Translations under genes and position numbers: made by a program
The notes under the pieces: generated by a model
Databases searched by the model: none
Told to the model about the DNA's origin: nothing
What the model saw: only the letters and a program-made list of their open reading frames with translations
Part shown: piece by piece, positions 22,092-35,730 of the stretch
Position numbering within the stretch: position 1 is the stretch's first letter
Layout: the number at the start of each line of letters is the position of its first letter
Assembly: GCA_022113835.1 (NCBI GenBank)
Contig: JAILWY010000022.1
Location: forward strand, 5,580,001 to 5,644,000
Source of the DNA: Atopsyche davidsoni
Taxonomy: Eukaryota; Arthropoda; Insecta; Trichoptera; Hydrobiosidae
Length of the DNA stretch: 64,000 bases
Reading direction: 5' to 3'

Positions 22092-22880
22092 ACCGGCTGT
22101 TTTCACTGGGAGCTTACGCAACCCTCCTTCGCCGGCAATTGCTGGAAGGTCACAAATAGCACAACGCTTACGCAGCTTGAGATATTATTATTTAGACATT
22201 CGTTTTTTTCCCTCTAACCACCTATTCGTGGCTGTGTTTTCACTGTTAGGCTACGCGGCTCTCCTTGCAGCAATGTCGCACATGTTGGCAATTGCTGGAA
22301 GGTCACAAATAGTACAAAAAAATCTTCTTATATAGATGTCCATTTCTCTTCCTTTAACCACCTATTCATAGCTGTGTTTTCACTGTTAGGTTACGCGGCT
22401 CTCCTTGCAGCAATGTCGCACATGTTGGTAATTGCTGGAAGGTCACAAATAGTGCAATGAAATCTTCTTATATAGACGTCCATTTCTTTCCCTTTAACCA
22501 TCTATTCATGGTTGTGTTTTCTCTGTTAGGTTACGCGGCTCTCCTTGCAGCAATGTCGCACATGTTGGCAATTGCTGAAAGGTCACAAATAGTGCAATGA
22601 AATCTTCTTATATAGACGTCCATTTCTTTCCCTTTAACCATCTATTCATGGTTGTGTTTTCTCTGTTAAGTTACGCGGCTCTCCTTGCAGCAATGTCGCA
22701 CATGTTGGCAATTGCTGAAAGGTCACAAATAGTGCAATGAAATCTTCTTATATAGACGTCCATTTCTTTCCCTTTAACCATCTATTCATGGTTGTGTTTT
22801 CTCTGTTAGGTTACGCGGCTCTCCTTGCAGCAATGTTGCACATGTTGGCAATTGCTGGATGGTCACAAATAGCACAACGT
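22092..22880 (+). repeat. 140-bp tandem satellite, about 5.5 units
   Basis: The landmark CAATGTCGCACATGTTGG recurs at 22271, 22411, 22551, 22691 and 22831, an exact 140-base period. A diverged partial unit precedes it. The middle units are nearly identical and the outer ones more diverged, as expected from unequal crossing-over. Open frames across single units are incidental, since 140 is not a multiple of three. Confidence 0.92.
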
Positions 22881-23837
22881 TTACACATAATTATATATCC
22901 TTTGATAGTCTCGTCTTTTGCCGTGGATTTAAATAACCTAAAAATTGGATTAAATACACATTGATCCTAGTATTTTTATTTTGGGCTTGACGTAGTAAAA
23001 ACATAAATGCTGTATAAATCTCATGCAACAATTTGTAAGTGATATTATATATTTATATTTAACATTCCTCGTTCTTCAGTTGGATTGGAAAATATTATTT
23101 TATTATTACGTGTATACATGTATTGTATTTCTAAGCATATTTTATAAACCTTTACTTTGCGACAATAGAATTTCTACGGCCATCTGAGTCAGTCGAGGTA
23201 TGCTCTTTGAGAATGCAGCTCGATGCAATGGATCTGTCTGTGGCAGATGGGTCGGTTGAATGCAGTTGTGTGTATTGTGACGTCACACAAAAGGTGCATT
23301 CAGCTCGACTGCAGGAGCTAGGTCACTCGTGGTAATCCGAGAAAAAATATTTTATATTTCCAGAATATTTCCAGCTTGTTTTTGGATAATACTCAACTAT
23401 AAATATATGAAATAAGATATTGATCAGAACGTGATTTTGTGACTTTTTGGAACACCCTGTGCCAGACACGAAGAATTAAAATTCCTACAAGCAACTTCAG
23501 TCTCAGCCTAGACAATGCCCGGCCACTGTGAGTGATTGTCGCGTGCACTTTTTTTGCGCAAACGGGTCCCAGCTCGCTCAGTCCCGTCCATCGCCGTCCA
23601 GTTACCATCCAGTGCCAAATTAAAATTTATTATGCCCCCTTGAATGGCGCGGCTGCTATAATGTTACATAATTGCACCGAAAGCAGATTCCCGCGGCCGC
23701 AGAGTCAACGCACTAATTAAGTAAATAATAACACGAGACGCGTTTTTTGTCCGAGTGCTTACTGTAAATGTCCGGCGCGGACTAGGGACGGGCTTCGTCG
23801 GTTGGTTTCGATCACGCGTTTCGAATACGACCACAAA
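22881..23837 (+). other. Putative intron sequence
   Basis: No recognised element. The patch 23160-23340 contains GAATGCAG(C/T)T motifs in direct and inverted order around TGACGTCAC (a full CRE-like palindrome at about 23278-23286). This may be regulatory or a decayed hairpin. Confidence 0.35.
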
Positions 23838-24135
23838 ATAATCGATTAAATATTCGATTGGCATTAATATATTCATCGTGATGCTGGACTCGATTGAGAT
23901 AAATAAATTAAATTTAATCGATTAATCGAATGCATATTCGATTTGTATTGTTCTTATATCTAAATATCTCAATTAATTCAATGTGATATGGGACTTGATT
24001 CAGATAAGGCCTAAAGAATAATCGATTAATCGAATGAATATTCGATTGGCATCAATATGATATTTTAATATTTTAATCGATTCATTATGATAGAGCGGAC
24101 ATGTTTCAAATAAATCTAATAATCGATAATAAATA
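23838..24135. repeat. Cluster of ATCGATTAAT-type motifs
   Basis: TAATCGATTAATCGAATG and shortened versions (AATCGATTA, ATTCGATTGGCAT) recur several times within 300 bases, in blocks about 130 bases apart. It looks like a diverged tandem repeat. The core is also a possible homeodomain or DREF-like binding sequence. Confidence 0.4.
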
Positions 24136-27100
24136 CTGCATCTATGAAATTTATTTTTTATTAACCACTTTTGTTCGAAAGTCTAGTTCGTAATATCCAA
24201 GCTGTTTGGATATTCATTGTTTAAATATTGATTATTACAAATTAAAGCAGTCTTTCGAGGATGTTTAATTTATTATTTCTGCTTATAGTGTTATTTAATT
24301 ATTCGGTCAAAAAAAATCAATTCGTTAGTTATGCCAAAAAAATATTTTCTCTTCGAAATCGTAATTAAATTCGTTTGTCGCTTTTATACTTGTTTAGTGA
24401 TATTTTTTGTAATTAATATCTTACACATTATATGACTGCAATAAGACTACACAACAGTTATATTTTATTGAAATGTCTAAAATTTAATGGGAAGGTGAGA
24501 GGGCTCGCCTCATAATGTTTAAGCCGGCTACACATGGAACGGCCCAACCGACAACCAATCAGTAAATAGCCAATAGCCTCCCTTTATTTTATAGTTTTTT
24601 TTTTATGGGTTTGCCTAAAAAAAGGACCGTTATGGCCGGCTCAATTCTCCTGACACCATCGCCACAACAAATCTTCACTTTCATAAAACCAAATCGAGTA
24701 AATCGACGTGAACTCAAATAGCGTGTAAAAAGCTAGTCGTTCGTGTCTTTTAACTTAACAAATTGAGCTTAATTGTGACTACAATACAATCCCCACAAAA
24801 ACCCGACTTTCATCTCGGAGTGAATTAACTTAAAAATGATAAAATAAAAAAAAACGTATGGAGTGAATTTACTTTCTTCTCCGACGGGCTCGTGTGTTGC
24901 TCTGTGGCCCCATGAAGCAAAGCTTCCCAAAGGGGCACCATCCACAGCAGAGCCTCCTGGCCCTTTTTGCCTCATTGCCCCCTAGATTTTTAAAGTTCCT
25001 CTAGGGTCCATTGCCCCCTAAATGTATATAGTGTAGTTTGGACCCATTGTCTTCTAGGAGATGTTGTTTAAATGTTTATATGAACCGCCTTGTTTGTGAC
25101 GCCTTCGTTGATCCTTAGAAAGTGTTGTATTTTTCAATCATTTACTATTCTTGTTTGTAGTGGCTTTTGTGTCACCGATATGATCTATTTTTCTATCTTA
25201 AGTTATTTAGAGTACCTTATGAGATAATCGACCCTTAGATGATGTCGTATTTTTCAGTCGCCCACTATGATTGTTCATAGTGGTTTAATATTATATCTTC
25301 AGCTTTTGACAATTTTTTCACGATACTCACTGCCGGTAGGTACTATATTTTTTTAATCGAATACACTTTATTACTTGCTCCGTTTATTTTTTAATTGCCG
25401 GAAACCAGACAAGTTTGGGAAGCTCTGGCGTGTTGCAAGAAGTAGATTCCTCGGAAAGATCCGTATTGTCCGCGGCAGTCACGTTTCATACGTTTTCGCT
25501 GCTCGCGGCATCTTCTTTGTCGTGTTATGGGTTGATGACTTTTTTTCAGTGCCTAATTTTTTTTAATGCCTTTTATACTGATCGCACGCATAAAGAGCCT
25601 TAACCATAGCAAAAAAATATATATATATATACTATATATAAAAATACAGTTAAGTCATCGCTAGTCGGAAGCCACTATTTAAGAGTGATTTATTCTGTAA
25701 ATAAATGTATTGATTTTTATTATTAATAAAAATACAAGTCTTTCATGAACGCACCGAGGCATTTCTTTCAGCGAGCGTTTCCGGTACAATAGGAAATGCC
25801 AAGTAATTAGCACGTAAGCCTTCCATTTTCTATCGCAGTTGCGGTTCCTAAGATGGGCCCAATCGATTATTCGGATAATTTTACGTTTCTTCTAATATCA
25901 TCGTGGAATTGCAAATAAATAATCTTGAAGTAGATAAAAATCTAATTGCGAAAAAAAATAAAATATATATGATATATGTATAAAAACACCTACTCTTGAT
26001 TTAAATCTTATAAGAAAAATATATACTACATATCATTTTCGGTATTCATACTTTATATTTACTAATTCTCTGTTTTTAATATAAAGAACAGTTTTTTTTA
26101 AGCATTTTTATGTTTAAACGTTTTCGTTCGTGTAGTGGGGCCATCTTCAATGAGTTTTTTTTTCCATCGTTGGGACGAATTTAAAATTTGTGAAATAATG
26201 TTATTGTTTGTTTTATATTCAAGTACGTTTGAGATAACTAGTTGTACGTTTGCACATTAATATATTAAGGGCGTATTCGAATCACTTTGGTTATCAAGAC
26301 CGATCGGTCGTGCCCATCACTAGCCAGTATCAATGTCACGAAGCTCCTAGATTTGCCCGCAGGAGGAAGTGAAAAGGCACTCGCAAAAAGCGGTCGATCG
26401 ATAGAAAAGAAGAAGAGGAGCGTCCGTTATACAGTTGCACAGGAAGTGGATGCACTTAATTGCATTGCGCAGGAAATGGAATGACAGTTCGGCAGATTGT
26501 CTATGGTTTGATTTTTTTTATTTTCAACTATTCAGTCTATGAAATTAAATTACTTATTTACTTACGTAATGCCTTCAAATGTTGGTAATTTATACGCTTT
26601 TCAACCAACCCGGAGAGAAATCTTTTTTCTGATTATTTATAAATTTTTTTTTTTAGTGATGTTGCACTTTTTATTATTTGCCAACATCTTCGAACAGACT
26701 CTGCTTGAAGATGCCAATCCAGGATGTTGGTGAAACTTGTCAATAACAAATGTGAGATATCACTAAAAAGTCTCTACTCCGAATTAATTTTGTTAACTAA
26801 GCATTGCTTGTCTTAAAATATACCTAGAATTTTATATACTATTTTAATATTAAAAATTATTTATTGGTGAGATTTTGCTTGATACATGCGAATCAATTGA
26901 TTTTTTCAGTTCATAAGTGCAAAAAACGATAATTGAAATTTTTTCAGTTTTCGTCTTTTTGTAAATGATGCGTTGGCGTGAATTCCGTTGGAATAACTAT
27001 GATTAAATTCTTAATCATCGATCAACACCAAAACTGTGCTATGTTTGATTTGAACGTGTAAAAGGACGACTTCTCTGGTCTGAATACTAAACACACAGTG

Positions 27101-30100
27101 CATATGGAGTTTTGCATTGCAGAATCAGCTGGCGGAACTGCCTGACTAAACATATGCTAATCCGCACTAAAACACGCGTTATACCAACTATGAATGGCGT
27201 ATTCAAATCCACAAAAAAACTAATACTTACTTTGCATATTTATGTACGCTGACGAATACAGCAAATACTATTTAAATTACTGCCTTTTTTCTTATATAAT
27301 CCTTGAATGTATTATACTTGAAAAATGTGTAAAATTTAATGGCAAATTTAAGCATTTTAAAGAGCATTTTTTTTTATTAATCGTGCCATAAAAAATCAGG
27401 CTTACAGTAAAGCTTAGGAACCGGTGCTTTGAAACGAGTGGAATTTGTACATACTTGCGTATCTATATTTCGAGAGATTCAAAATTTTGTTGTGGCTTTC
27501 TATGGTTATTTTTTTATCAATTGGTACATTAGACTTCCTTGAGTCTATCAGTTCTACTAATTTATAAATTATGTTATTTTATATAAAATATCACAAGCGT
27601 ATGTGTCTTTCATGTGTAAATTTCAATAACAATTTTTAAAAATAAACTATAATATATGCCAAGCAAGTAATGCTTGTGTGGACTGTGCTTAAATTATTGA
27701 TACAGTTTTTTTCCCAATGCAGACGTTAAACAATATCATTGATGGAGTATTTGCGAATTTAAATGATGAAATATTTATGACCTTATGCAATGCAAATACA
27801 CTGCGCAAACAGCATGGCTGCAGAAACTTCTGGAAGAATCCATTGTTACTAAAAAGGTATTTTAACAAAAGCACGTATATGGATAAGAAAATTTACAAAA
27901 TAAGTCATCACGGACTTATTGGGTTCTGGTGTAAATTTCTATAAAAATAGCTCAAAACATATTTAAAGAATTTATATTTTATATATATAATAATTGCCTA
28001 GAAATCCTGGCGATTGCTCACGGAACTCAATTCCGAAAAGTACCGCAAAAAAATCGTTTAATAAAAAATGCGTGAAAACAATTCAACTATATACTTATAA
28101 GATCAAAAAAAAAAATACCCATCAGCTTGTTATTCGAATATCGATATCTTAAAACGCTATTATTTTCATGTATAAAAAAAACAATAACGCGGTTTTTTTT
28201 TAATCAGGCGCAGGGCCGACCTCCGCGCTCGCAGCAAGGTAAACAAAACCATCACGGCCATGTTAATTTGTAAATTGCTAAATTATTACCGAAAATCGTG
28301 CTCAGGTATCAAACCGAAATCTTCATTAAATTGTTAAAATAATAGCCGGCTACAGGATCCGACTGCGTAATGCGACAAGCGATGTGTTTATATTAGCAAA
28401 ACACATGTCGAGGCAAAGTGTCCAGTGTCACCTCTGTTTACCCTAATTTTTCCGTTTTTCGTAAACCCCATGTTTTACTAATATTTAATTTTTACTCCAA
28501 CTTCTAACGCGTTTTTGATAGCTGGTACAGTTATGAATTCCTAGACTTGGAGGTCGATATAGACCACATTATGAATATATGAGACGATATAAATGAAAAG
28601 GTGAGAAACCTTCGTCTGGCTATCGCCGTACACCTTTAAATCTTGAATCGTTGTATGCAGGTGTGTGATCGATACATATTAGCCAAAAACAATGCGGGTT
28701 CATCAATGAAACTCGATAACCTCACAGGGTGAGTAACAAAAGCAACTTTTGTCTTAACTGGACAAATGTAGCTTTTGTTATTTAAAATAGCCAAGAATAT
28801 TTTCATGAAGTGTGTATTTAAGTTCATCGATTACACAGTTGCATAAAACAGCTTCAAAACATTCAATTAGTCGTGGTGGTCGAAAATAAAAAAAATCTAG
28901 GTTTTTTCTCGTCCTGAAAATATATTGCAAAAGCCTGTGTGTGAGAGTTAATAAAATATATATGTTTATATTTTATTGATTTTTAAATTGTTAAGAAATT
29001 CATTGTATTGTGAAAAAGCAATGAATTTAATTCGTTTGTGGATTGTATTAGTATTAATCTAAAATTATTATTTTTGTTTGGCATTCGAACTGGAAATTGT
29101 TTATGAAACGAAAAACAATTCCCGATTGGGTTTGAAAGGTAAAATCGTACAAATAAAGGGAAACTCGTAATTGTTCATCTTGTAAAATTACTTACGTATT
29201 TTTTTAAATTTCTCCAATTTAGGTAAAAGCTTTCTGTTTGGATCATTCCGAGAGATATGTGATGGTTTATTACTAATGATTAGTGCCTGCTATAATTCTT
29301 AATTCACCGAATTTCTCTTTGAAGAAAAAAGGTAACATTAGTCGAGATAGAAGCATCCCCACGACATGCCGATTTAATTTGTAATACTCCACATTTAAAC
29401 AACAAATTGAAATAGCCAAATGATTTGAAAATTACCAGGATCAGGATAATTCAGCTTATGTGAGTATATATATATTTGTAGCGATTTAGCCTTTTAAGAG
29501 TTTCATCAGACTATCATCAAGGTATTTAAGTCAGCCACTTTTAGTTTATTCACGATATACTGTCTTACTTTCTAAATATAAATCGTTATATGTATGGTTA
29601 AAGACTTTTTCCTAAATGTTTGGGTTCAGATATTTTCAGTCTGTGAGATAATGGACGACGATCTATTTACAATAGCATCGCGAGCGAAGACAACCAAACT
29701 CAGATAATATTAATGCTTATTTAACATCTCACTGTTCTTGGTTGTATACCTCTTTTTTTGCACCATGATATTCTAGACTCCTTGTTCAGGTAACCTGAAC
29801 ACGAGTGTCTTAGATTAAAAAAAAAAAAAAAACGGCTATAAGCACCACCTTTACCCTATGCTTTAAAATATCTGTATGACTCTCGCGGTAGCTCACTTTT
29901 GGTTTTCGGTAGGGTGCCGCACGGAGGTCTGGCCGTGCTGCACTCGGTCACGCTCGCGCTGAGGTTATCCTCAAAAAAATATAGGATGCGTCATTACGCC
30001 GAGACCTTCACACAGATTCACCGGAGTAATTGCAACAATAACCACGTATGTTTGGGTCGGAAATAATCTATATTATTACAGGTAAAACATCTAATCGGTG

Positions 30101-30440
30101 TGGATTATGTATATATATATTATATATACATATGTATTGGTATCACAAAAAATATTAGAATTGCAATTACAGCGAGCAAATTCAAATATTCATATTTTTG
30201 AGATGATAGGTTCTTGGATGTTTTGTGAGAAAAAATTGGAGTTTTCGACGTTTCGGTTCCGGCTCGGTGGTCATTTTCGTTGGGATTTAAATGTCATGTT
30301 TGCCATTTCATTTTTCCATACGCGCATATAAAACGTACACTATCGAATTTACATTATAGATCTATCGAATTACGTATCTAAAAATAATATCTAATAAACG
30401 TTACGATAGCTTATTATATTAATGAATTTCCTTTTTCTTC
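24136..30440 (+). other. Long putative intron stretch, no exon recognised
   Basis: AT-rich throughout. Minor features: GC-richer open patches at 24880-25020 and 25375-25570 without domains, short TA runs near 25618, a possible donor at CAAG|GTAAAC near 28239, and a hairpin-family copy at about 29355-29515 (AATAGCCAAATG, CTTTTAAGAGTTTCATCAGAC). Nothing supports a gene. Confidence 0.4.
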
Positions 30441-30449
30441 GGGTGCCTC

Positions 30450-30785
30450 TCCTCAGAGGAGGTTGGCGATTATTTCACTGAGCATGTACTCATGGTGAGC
30501 CAATGTTCATGGCTTTCTTAGGGAGGATAGTGTAGTGGATCATTGGGTCCTTCTACACAGCAGTTTTATATTCGAAGGAAAAGCATGCGTATTCCTGCTG
30601 CCCAATAGGATTTTTATATAATCTTTTTCTTACAAAGCTCTGGCGTTTAGATTTGATAATCCTTCTGTAGCAGGCTGCAGAAATAATAGCCTCGACAAGG
30701 TATTTCATCCCTCCATAACCTTTCCAAGTCCACAAGGGATTCTTTACACATGATCAGGGCACAGAATGGGGAGAGCGGGGAGGAA
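30450..30785 (+). repeat. Dispersed repeat, longer copy
   Basis: Begins GAGGAGGTTGGCGATTATTT and ends AATGGGGAGAGCGGGGAGG. The same start, internal GCAGTTTTATATT and CTGCTGCCCAATAG, and end recur at 51968-52142, where the middle is shorter. It is probably a 3' LINE tail or a non-autonomous retroelement. Confidence 0.6.
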
Positions 30786-30953
30786 CGAATTTCCCGCAGG
30801 TACATAAACAGAAATATTAAGTACAAAAACTATCGAATCTCAGTTCATGGCAATTCTCCGCAAGTATTCAAATATTAACCGATTTTTTGCTGCATCTTAT
30901 TATCCGTACATGGCCTATTCGCCCACGGGGAACTATCGATTTCTTTTCCAGCG

Positions 30954-30988
30954 CGAGACTATCGAGCCGAGTCTGCTCGATAGTCTCG
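30954..30988. repeat. Short perfect inverted repeat
   Basis: CGAGACTATCGAG and its reverse complement CTCGATAGTCTCG are separated by nine bases. The patch around it (30940-31080) is GC-richer, with further TCGA-containing words. Confidence 0.6.
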
Positions 30989-31079
30989 ACCTTCAGCCCG
31001 AGTCGTCGTCCGCGCTAGTGACGCGCTCGCTCGACCGACACGACCGATCGATTCGAATCGAGCATGGAAATACACGTAT

Positions 31080-32220
31080 CCCCCGATTTACGCGGTTTCA
31101 TTTTTACACGGTTTTTTCTGAAGCGACGGTATGAAATTCACATGCCTGACGTCACGAATGATGAGGCAGTTGCGTTCACGGCAAAAGTCTTGAATTGGGT
31201 ATTAAATAAACGCTTATGAGGAGGTTTATAAAGATCTGACTGAATACTAAACACAATTGTAAATTACTTCGCATATCAAAGTGACATCATACCAATCAGG
31301 AAGAAAATATTAAAAGTTTACGTGTCTACATGTAAAATGAATAACATACATATACCTTTATATTTTGTCATTTTATGAATTAACCGTTTTCCCATTTTTT
31401 TATTAGATTTTTCCTTTGACAATCAGCTGTAAGATGCTATATTTACTGTTACGTTTTTTTTTTTAAATATTTATTAATCAATCATTTTTTTATGTATACA
31501 AATAATCGGTAGCTTTTCAGTGAATTGTTAGGCTGGTAATATATGGCATTTTTGATCGATTTTCACGTTCGATCGAGCCATTGCGATCGACAATGCCCAT
31601 CCCTATCGTCTCTACACACGAACTTCCATGAACATGACGCCCACCACCCTCGGGCCGGCCTTGCCACGGCCCGCGGGTTCACAGCGTTTCACGACAGCCC
31701 GTTTCATGTTTTACAAAAGCAAATACTGAACCCGAGACACCGGCAATCTCTGCAATCACTTCAACCGTTTAAGATTTAAAAAAAACCAAATATATACTCC
31801 TGCCATATTCTTATATAAATCTGTCTACCTTAAAATAATAAATGCAGAAAAATCTCGTACTATACTCAAGATACAAGTTCATTGATTCAAAATACACTTG
31901 CTAGGGGGCAACGGGACTAAGAGGCACCATAAAGGCCCCCACACACGTCGCAACACAATTTGTTTCATTGTTTACTTAGGCAAAACTATACATTGAATAT
32001 CGGTCGCATGTCGTTTATACAACCATACTTCTTCTTCTTCTAATACCACTCTTCATATAAGATCGGTGACTATATAACATATCTCTATTCCGGGCCAGTC
32101 TCACCAATTCGGCAATGCCCCCTTTCAGCTGTAGAATGCTATATTTACCTTCGTATGTCTTATTTTTTGGATTGGACGTCAATCAGATGCGTATTTTATT
32201 ACCCATTACGGGTTTATTAT
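31080..32220 (+). other. Putative intron sequence
   Basis: A GC-richer block at 31545-31770 has an open frame without recognisable domain. Otherwise AT-rich with no feature. Confidence 0.35.
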
Positions 32221-32455
32221 ATTATTACTAATATGATGAAATATTGGTTGGCCTGGGCACATTAGTTCATATGTAGAGTATGATTGTTAAAAATTCTCGA
32301 TAAACGGAAGTGATTCGTTAGTACAAGGGTTAGCACACCGGCCATGCAAGCCAGGGGATGTGGGTTCTCAAATCCCACCCAAATCACGATGATATTTTTC
32401 TGAGAGTTTCTTTAAATCATCTTCTACGTATGTGCCTAATCATATTAGTAATAAT
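32221..32455 (+). mobile_element. TIR element with internal tRNA-like module, copy 2
   Basis: The tips ATTATTACTAATATGAT and ATCATATTAGTAATAAT are perfect inverted copies. The interior matches copy 1 (12151-12371) closely, including the tRNA-like stretch at 32310-32387. Here the anticodon stem CCGGC/GCCAG keeps the same single mismatch, and the loop is CATGCAA (middle triplet UGC). The T loop has a two-base insertion, so the module is not a functional tRNA. Confidence 0.7.
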
Positions 32456-33832
32456 ATTTACCTTCCGGAGACCTTTGGCTTCTTTGGCAAATAAATACAT
32501 CGGCTAGTGGGAAAACGGGCCCAATAGGCACCATGAACAATTATAGAGTGTTAATTCATCTGCTGGGGGGGCGACGGGCCCGAAAAGGCTGGGAATCTCT
32601 GGCTCGGAGCCTCCGAGTCTCCCACAGCGGGTCCATGCGGAGTACAGTTAGTCTGAAATTCGGCAGATCTTACACGCAGATAGCGCGGCATCTCGCCGTG
32701 ATGCTGACCCGAGGGACTGCCGCCTCGACTTCCGTCTGATCCCCTCTTCTTTCTCCCGTTTCCATCATCATCGTCATCATCATGGCAATCTCCTGATTTC
32801 AAGGTCATCTAAAATTTTGATTTTTTGATTTATTTATCATAACGTGTAATTTCAATACATAACATCAATTTGGTTTTTTATTTAATAAATTTTATGTTAA
32901 AAAAGCTTTTGTTTCACTCGTGAAAGACGAGAAAAATTACCGATTTTTTTTCTCTCGACACTGCAAGTATTCTTGGCACTCATTCTACAACTTTTGGTTT
33001 GCTAGTATATATGGTATATACACACACACACACACATATATATATATATTATAAAGGCAATTCAACACACTGAAGATTAATTATTAATAAATATTAGTTA
33101 AATTCGCACTTTTTAAATTTACAGGTCTATTGTGTTAACTACGAAAGGTATCCTATATTTTTTTCAATACACCTTTTTTATTTAGGATGTTTTGCCATGG
33201 CATGCACTGCATTTTGACTGTACGGCACTGCCAGGCAGGTAGGTGATACACACCTGGCAAGTACGTGCCGTCTTCATGATATCATAATTTGATATAATCG
33301 CATATTGTTTAGATTTTTTTTTAACACAATTTACAGGTTAAAGGCGTTGCTAGTCCGACAACTATACATTGTTGTTTTTTTTTTAATTTACTACGACGGA
33401 AAATAAGGTAACAAAGAAATTGTTTATAAATTTATTGCCTAGAGCGTCATATTTAAATTTATGCCCACAACTGGCGTGAACCTGACAAATTCAATAATAT
33501 AATATTATTATTATAACAATGTGTACCGACACGTACAAAGCCAATATTTTAAGCAGAATTGAAGAAAAGTCATGTGCTTCGTCGGCAAGCTAGCGTGCTA
33601 CCCACTGTGCACGAGACGTTTAAATATATATTATTTGTTTTCGTTATCGAATGGTTTTCAACTCCGCCCAAGCTATCCGGAACTCGTGACGTTTTAAAAA
33701 AAATTAACATTGAATTTAAATTTATACTTTTTGCCCATATTGAGGATCTAGGAAATCACGCTGTATTCTCTATACGGTTAAAAAACAATTCACACCACGG
33801 TCTAAAAGATAACCGAAACGATTATTGTAATA

Positions 33833-33887
<55 letters not shown>

Positions 33888-35730
33888 TAAATCAAGGTCG
33901 TTTGATTTATCCAACAGTGTGATAAAGCCATTGAAGCATGGAGTAGCAAATCCCGTAAAAAATAAACTTCGAGTAGCGAGCTTAAAAATAAATACTTCAA
34001 ATATCCTTTGCGTTTGTATGTTTTGGCAAGCGTTGTTATAAGATGATCTTGAATTTGGGTGTTGAGCTGCGTAATCCTTAAAGATAGTCTCAGTACCGAT
34101 GCTGAAACGTCGGAACACACAAAACACTTCGCACCATAGCACCCAAAAAAAATTTTAAAGACAGAAACCATACTTAGTGGCCCTGTCCCCCAGTATGCTC
34201 CCAATGTGGGCGCGATACGTCTCCGGCATATTCGACACGAAGACCTGTTTTTGCTCGAAGGGTTCTGGGGACAATTCACAGTGAAATTGATTCGGATAGA
34301 TTGCGTCGGTTAATCGAGCGGGCTCGATAGGGCGGCGCTGTGATGTGAAATCGATTTCCGCGTCGGCTAATTGCTCGAGTCGTCTCGATCCAATGGAGGG
34401 TAAAACAATGGCGGCTGCGAGTTTGGGCCGCGGTTATGTAAGCCCACGGGTAATTTGCGTGGAAACGCAGTCGATTCCTCAATAATCTATAATTTTATAT
34501 TCTATATATATATTTAGATTTTGTACAAGAGCAAATTTTTATTGGTGCGAAAGTTTAAAGCGTGTAGCCAAAGGCATTGTCGCGGGAACTCTGAGCTACT
34601 CCAGTCATGCGGTTCGCAAACAAAGTGACAGCAGGTAGACTATCATGAATTAAAATTTCATGATGCTTCTCAAAAGAACACAGCATTTCATGTAGAACAG
34701 CTGATCGGGCCCGCTGTGGCGGAATGAGCTGCTCAGATCTGAGATAACTTTGTTTTCATTCGAAGCTCCCGAGTCGATCCGCTCATATCACATGCTGGAA
34801 GATGAACAATGAATGAGCAACTACAATAGCTCGAGTACACGATATAGTGGAGTCACGTTACGAGAGTAGCTCCAGAACAAATTAGCGGTGAGATAATGAA
34901 ACCGAAACGATTTTTATATATCATCTGAAATCTCACAGGTGTTATCAAAATGCACGATTTTCTCTGAAAAAAAGCTTCATGAATAAATCTAGAATCACTG
35001 AACATGTGATCACAATTATTTTAAATGGTTTTAAAATTATGTTCGTCTAACCTCAATCCTTGAATTATATTTACAACACGGTTTATTGATTATTATTACA
35101 ATGCAGTTTTAATACACTTTAACATTGCTATGTGAATACTGCTTTTTCATTTTTGCTTCTCTCGTTGAGTTGCATGCTTCTCGTGCATTTTTCGATACAT
35201 CAATAATAAGCAAAACTACATCACAGGAGTTTTAATTGTTTAAAAATATTTTTTGCTGCATCTTCATATCGTGATTCTTCATAAGTACAGGTCAAAAGTA
35301 ATAGTGGGGTCAACCAGAAGGTTCTCAAGGTCAAAGTATTTTTTTAAAGTACATTAAATAATAGCTTATAGACGCACGTGACCTCGTCAAATTAAACGCG
35401 TATGTGTAAAATAATATAAACAGTGTGTTTAAAATGACTTGAATGAATGAATGAATTCTTGTGAAGGAATCGATTACATATCCGTGCGAGTTTAATAATT
35501 TTTTAATTGAAAAATGTATGTACCCAAATAGATATTCGTTTTCAATGATGATGAAGTAGTAAATTATTAAAATTGTCTCTGGAAAAATTAATGGGTAAAA
35601 AGGCATTGAAAGGGACAGCTTATGTGGATGCGGAATTTATAGCCGAATTAGTGAGACTGGCCCAGGTTAGAAATAAATTAAATGAAACGGTCACCTATTA
35701 AGAGAGGCATTAGAAGAGAAGGTCGTTCAT
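32456..35730 (+). other. Putative intron sequence with small repeats
   Basis: A GC-rich patch at 32560-32800 is open on - (DDDDDD run from CAT repeats) and may be a retroelement relic. There is a (CA)n/(TA)n tract near 33010-33050 and a (TA)n tract at 33834-33885, plus a GC-richer block at 34190-34480. No gene recognised. Confidence 0.4.
33834..33885. repeat. (TA)n microsatellite
   Basis: Uninterrupted TA dinucleotides. The open frames that cross it on both strands are artefacts of the repeat. Confidence 0.9.

Noticed and set aside
22054..22964. Hydrophobic peptides encoded in the 140-bp satellite
   Set aside because: The period is not a multiple of three and each unit is read in a different frame, so the apparent membrane-like segments are incidental.
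33559..34279. Open frames of about 150 codons on both strands
   Set aside because: They cross the (TA)n microsatellite, which reads as Ile-Tyr repeats on both strands. There is no domain or splice context.
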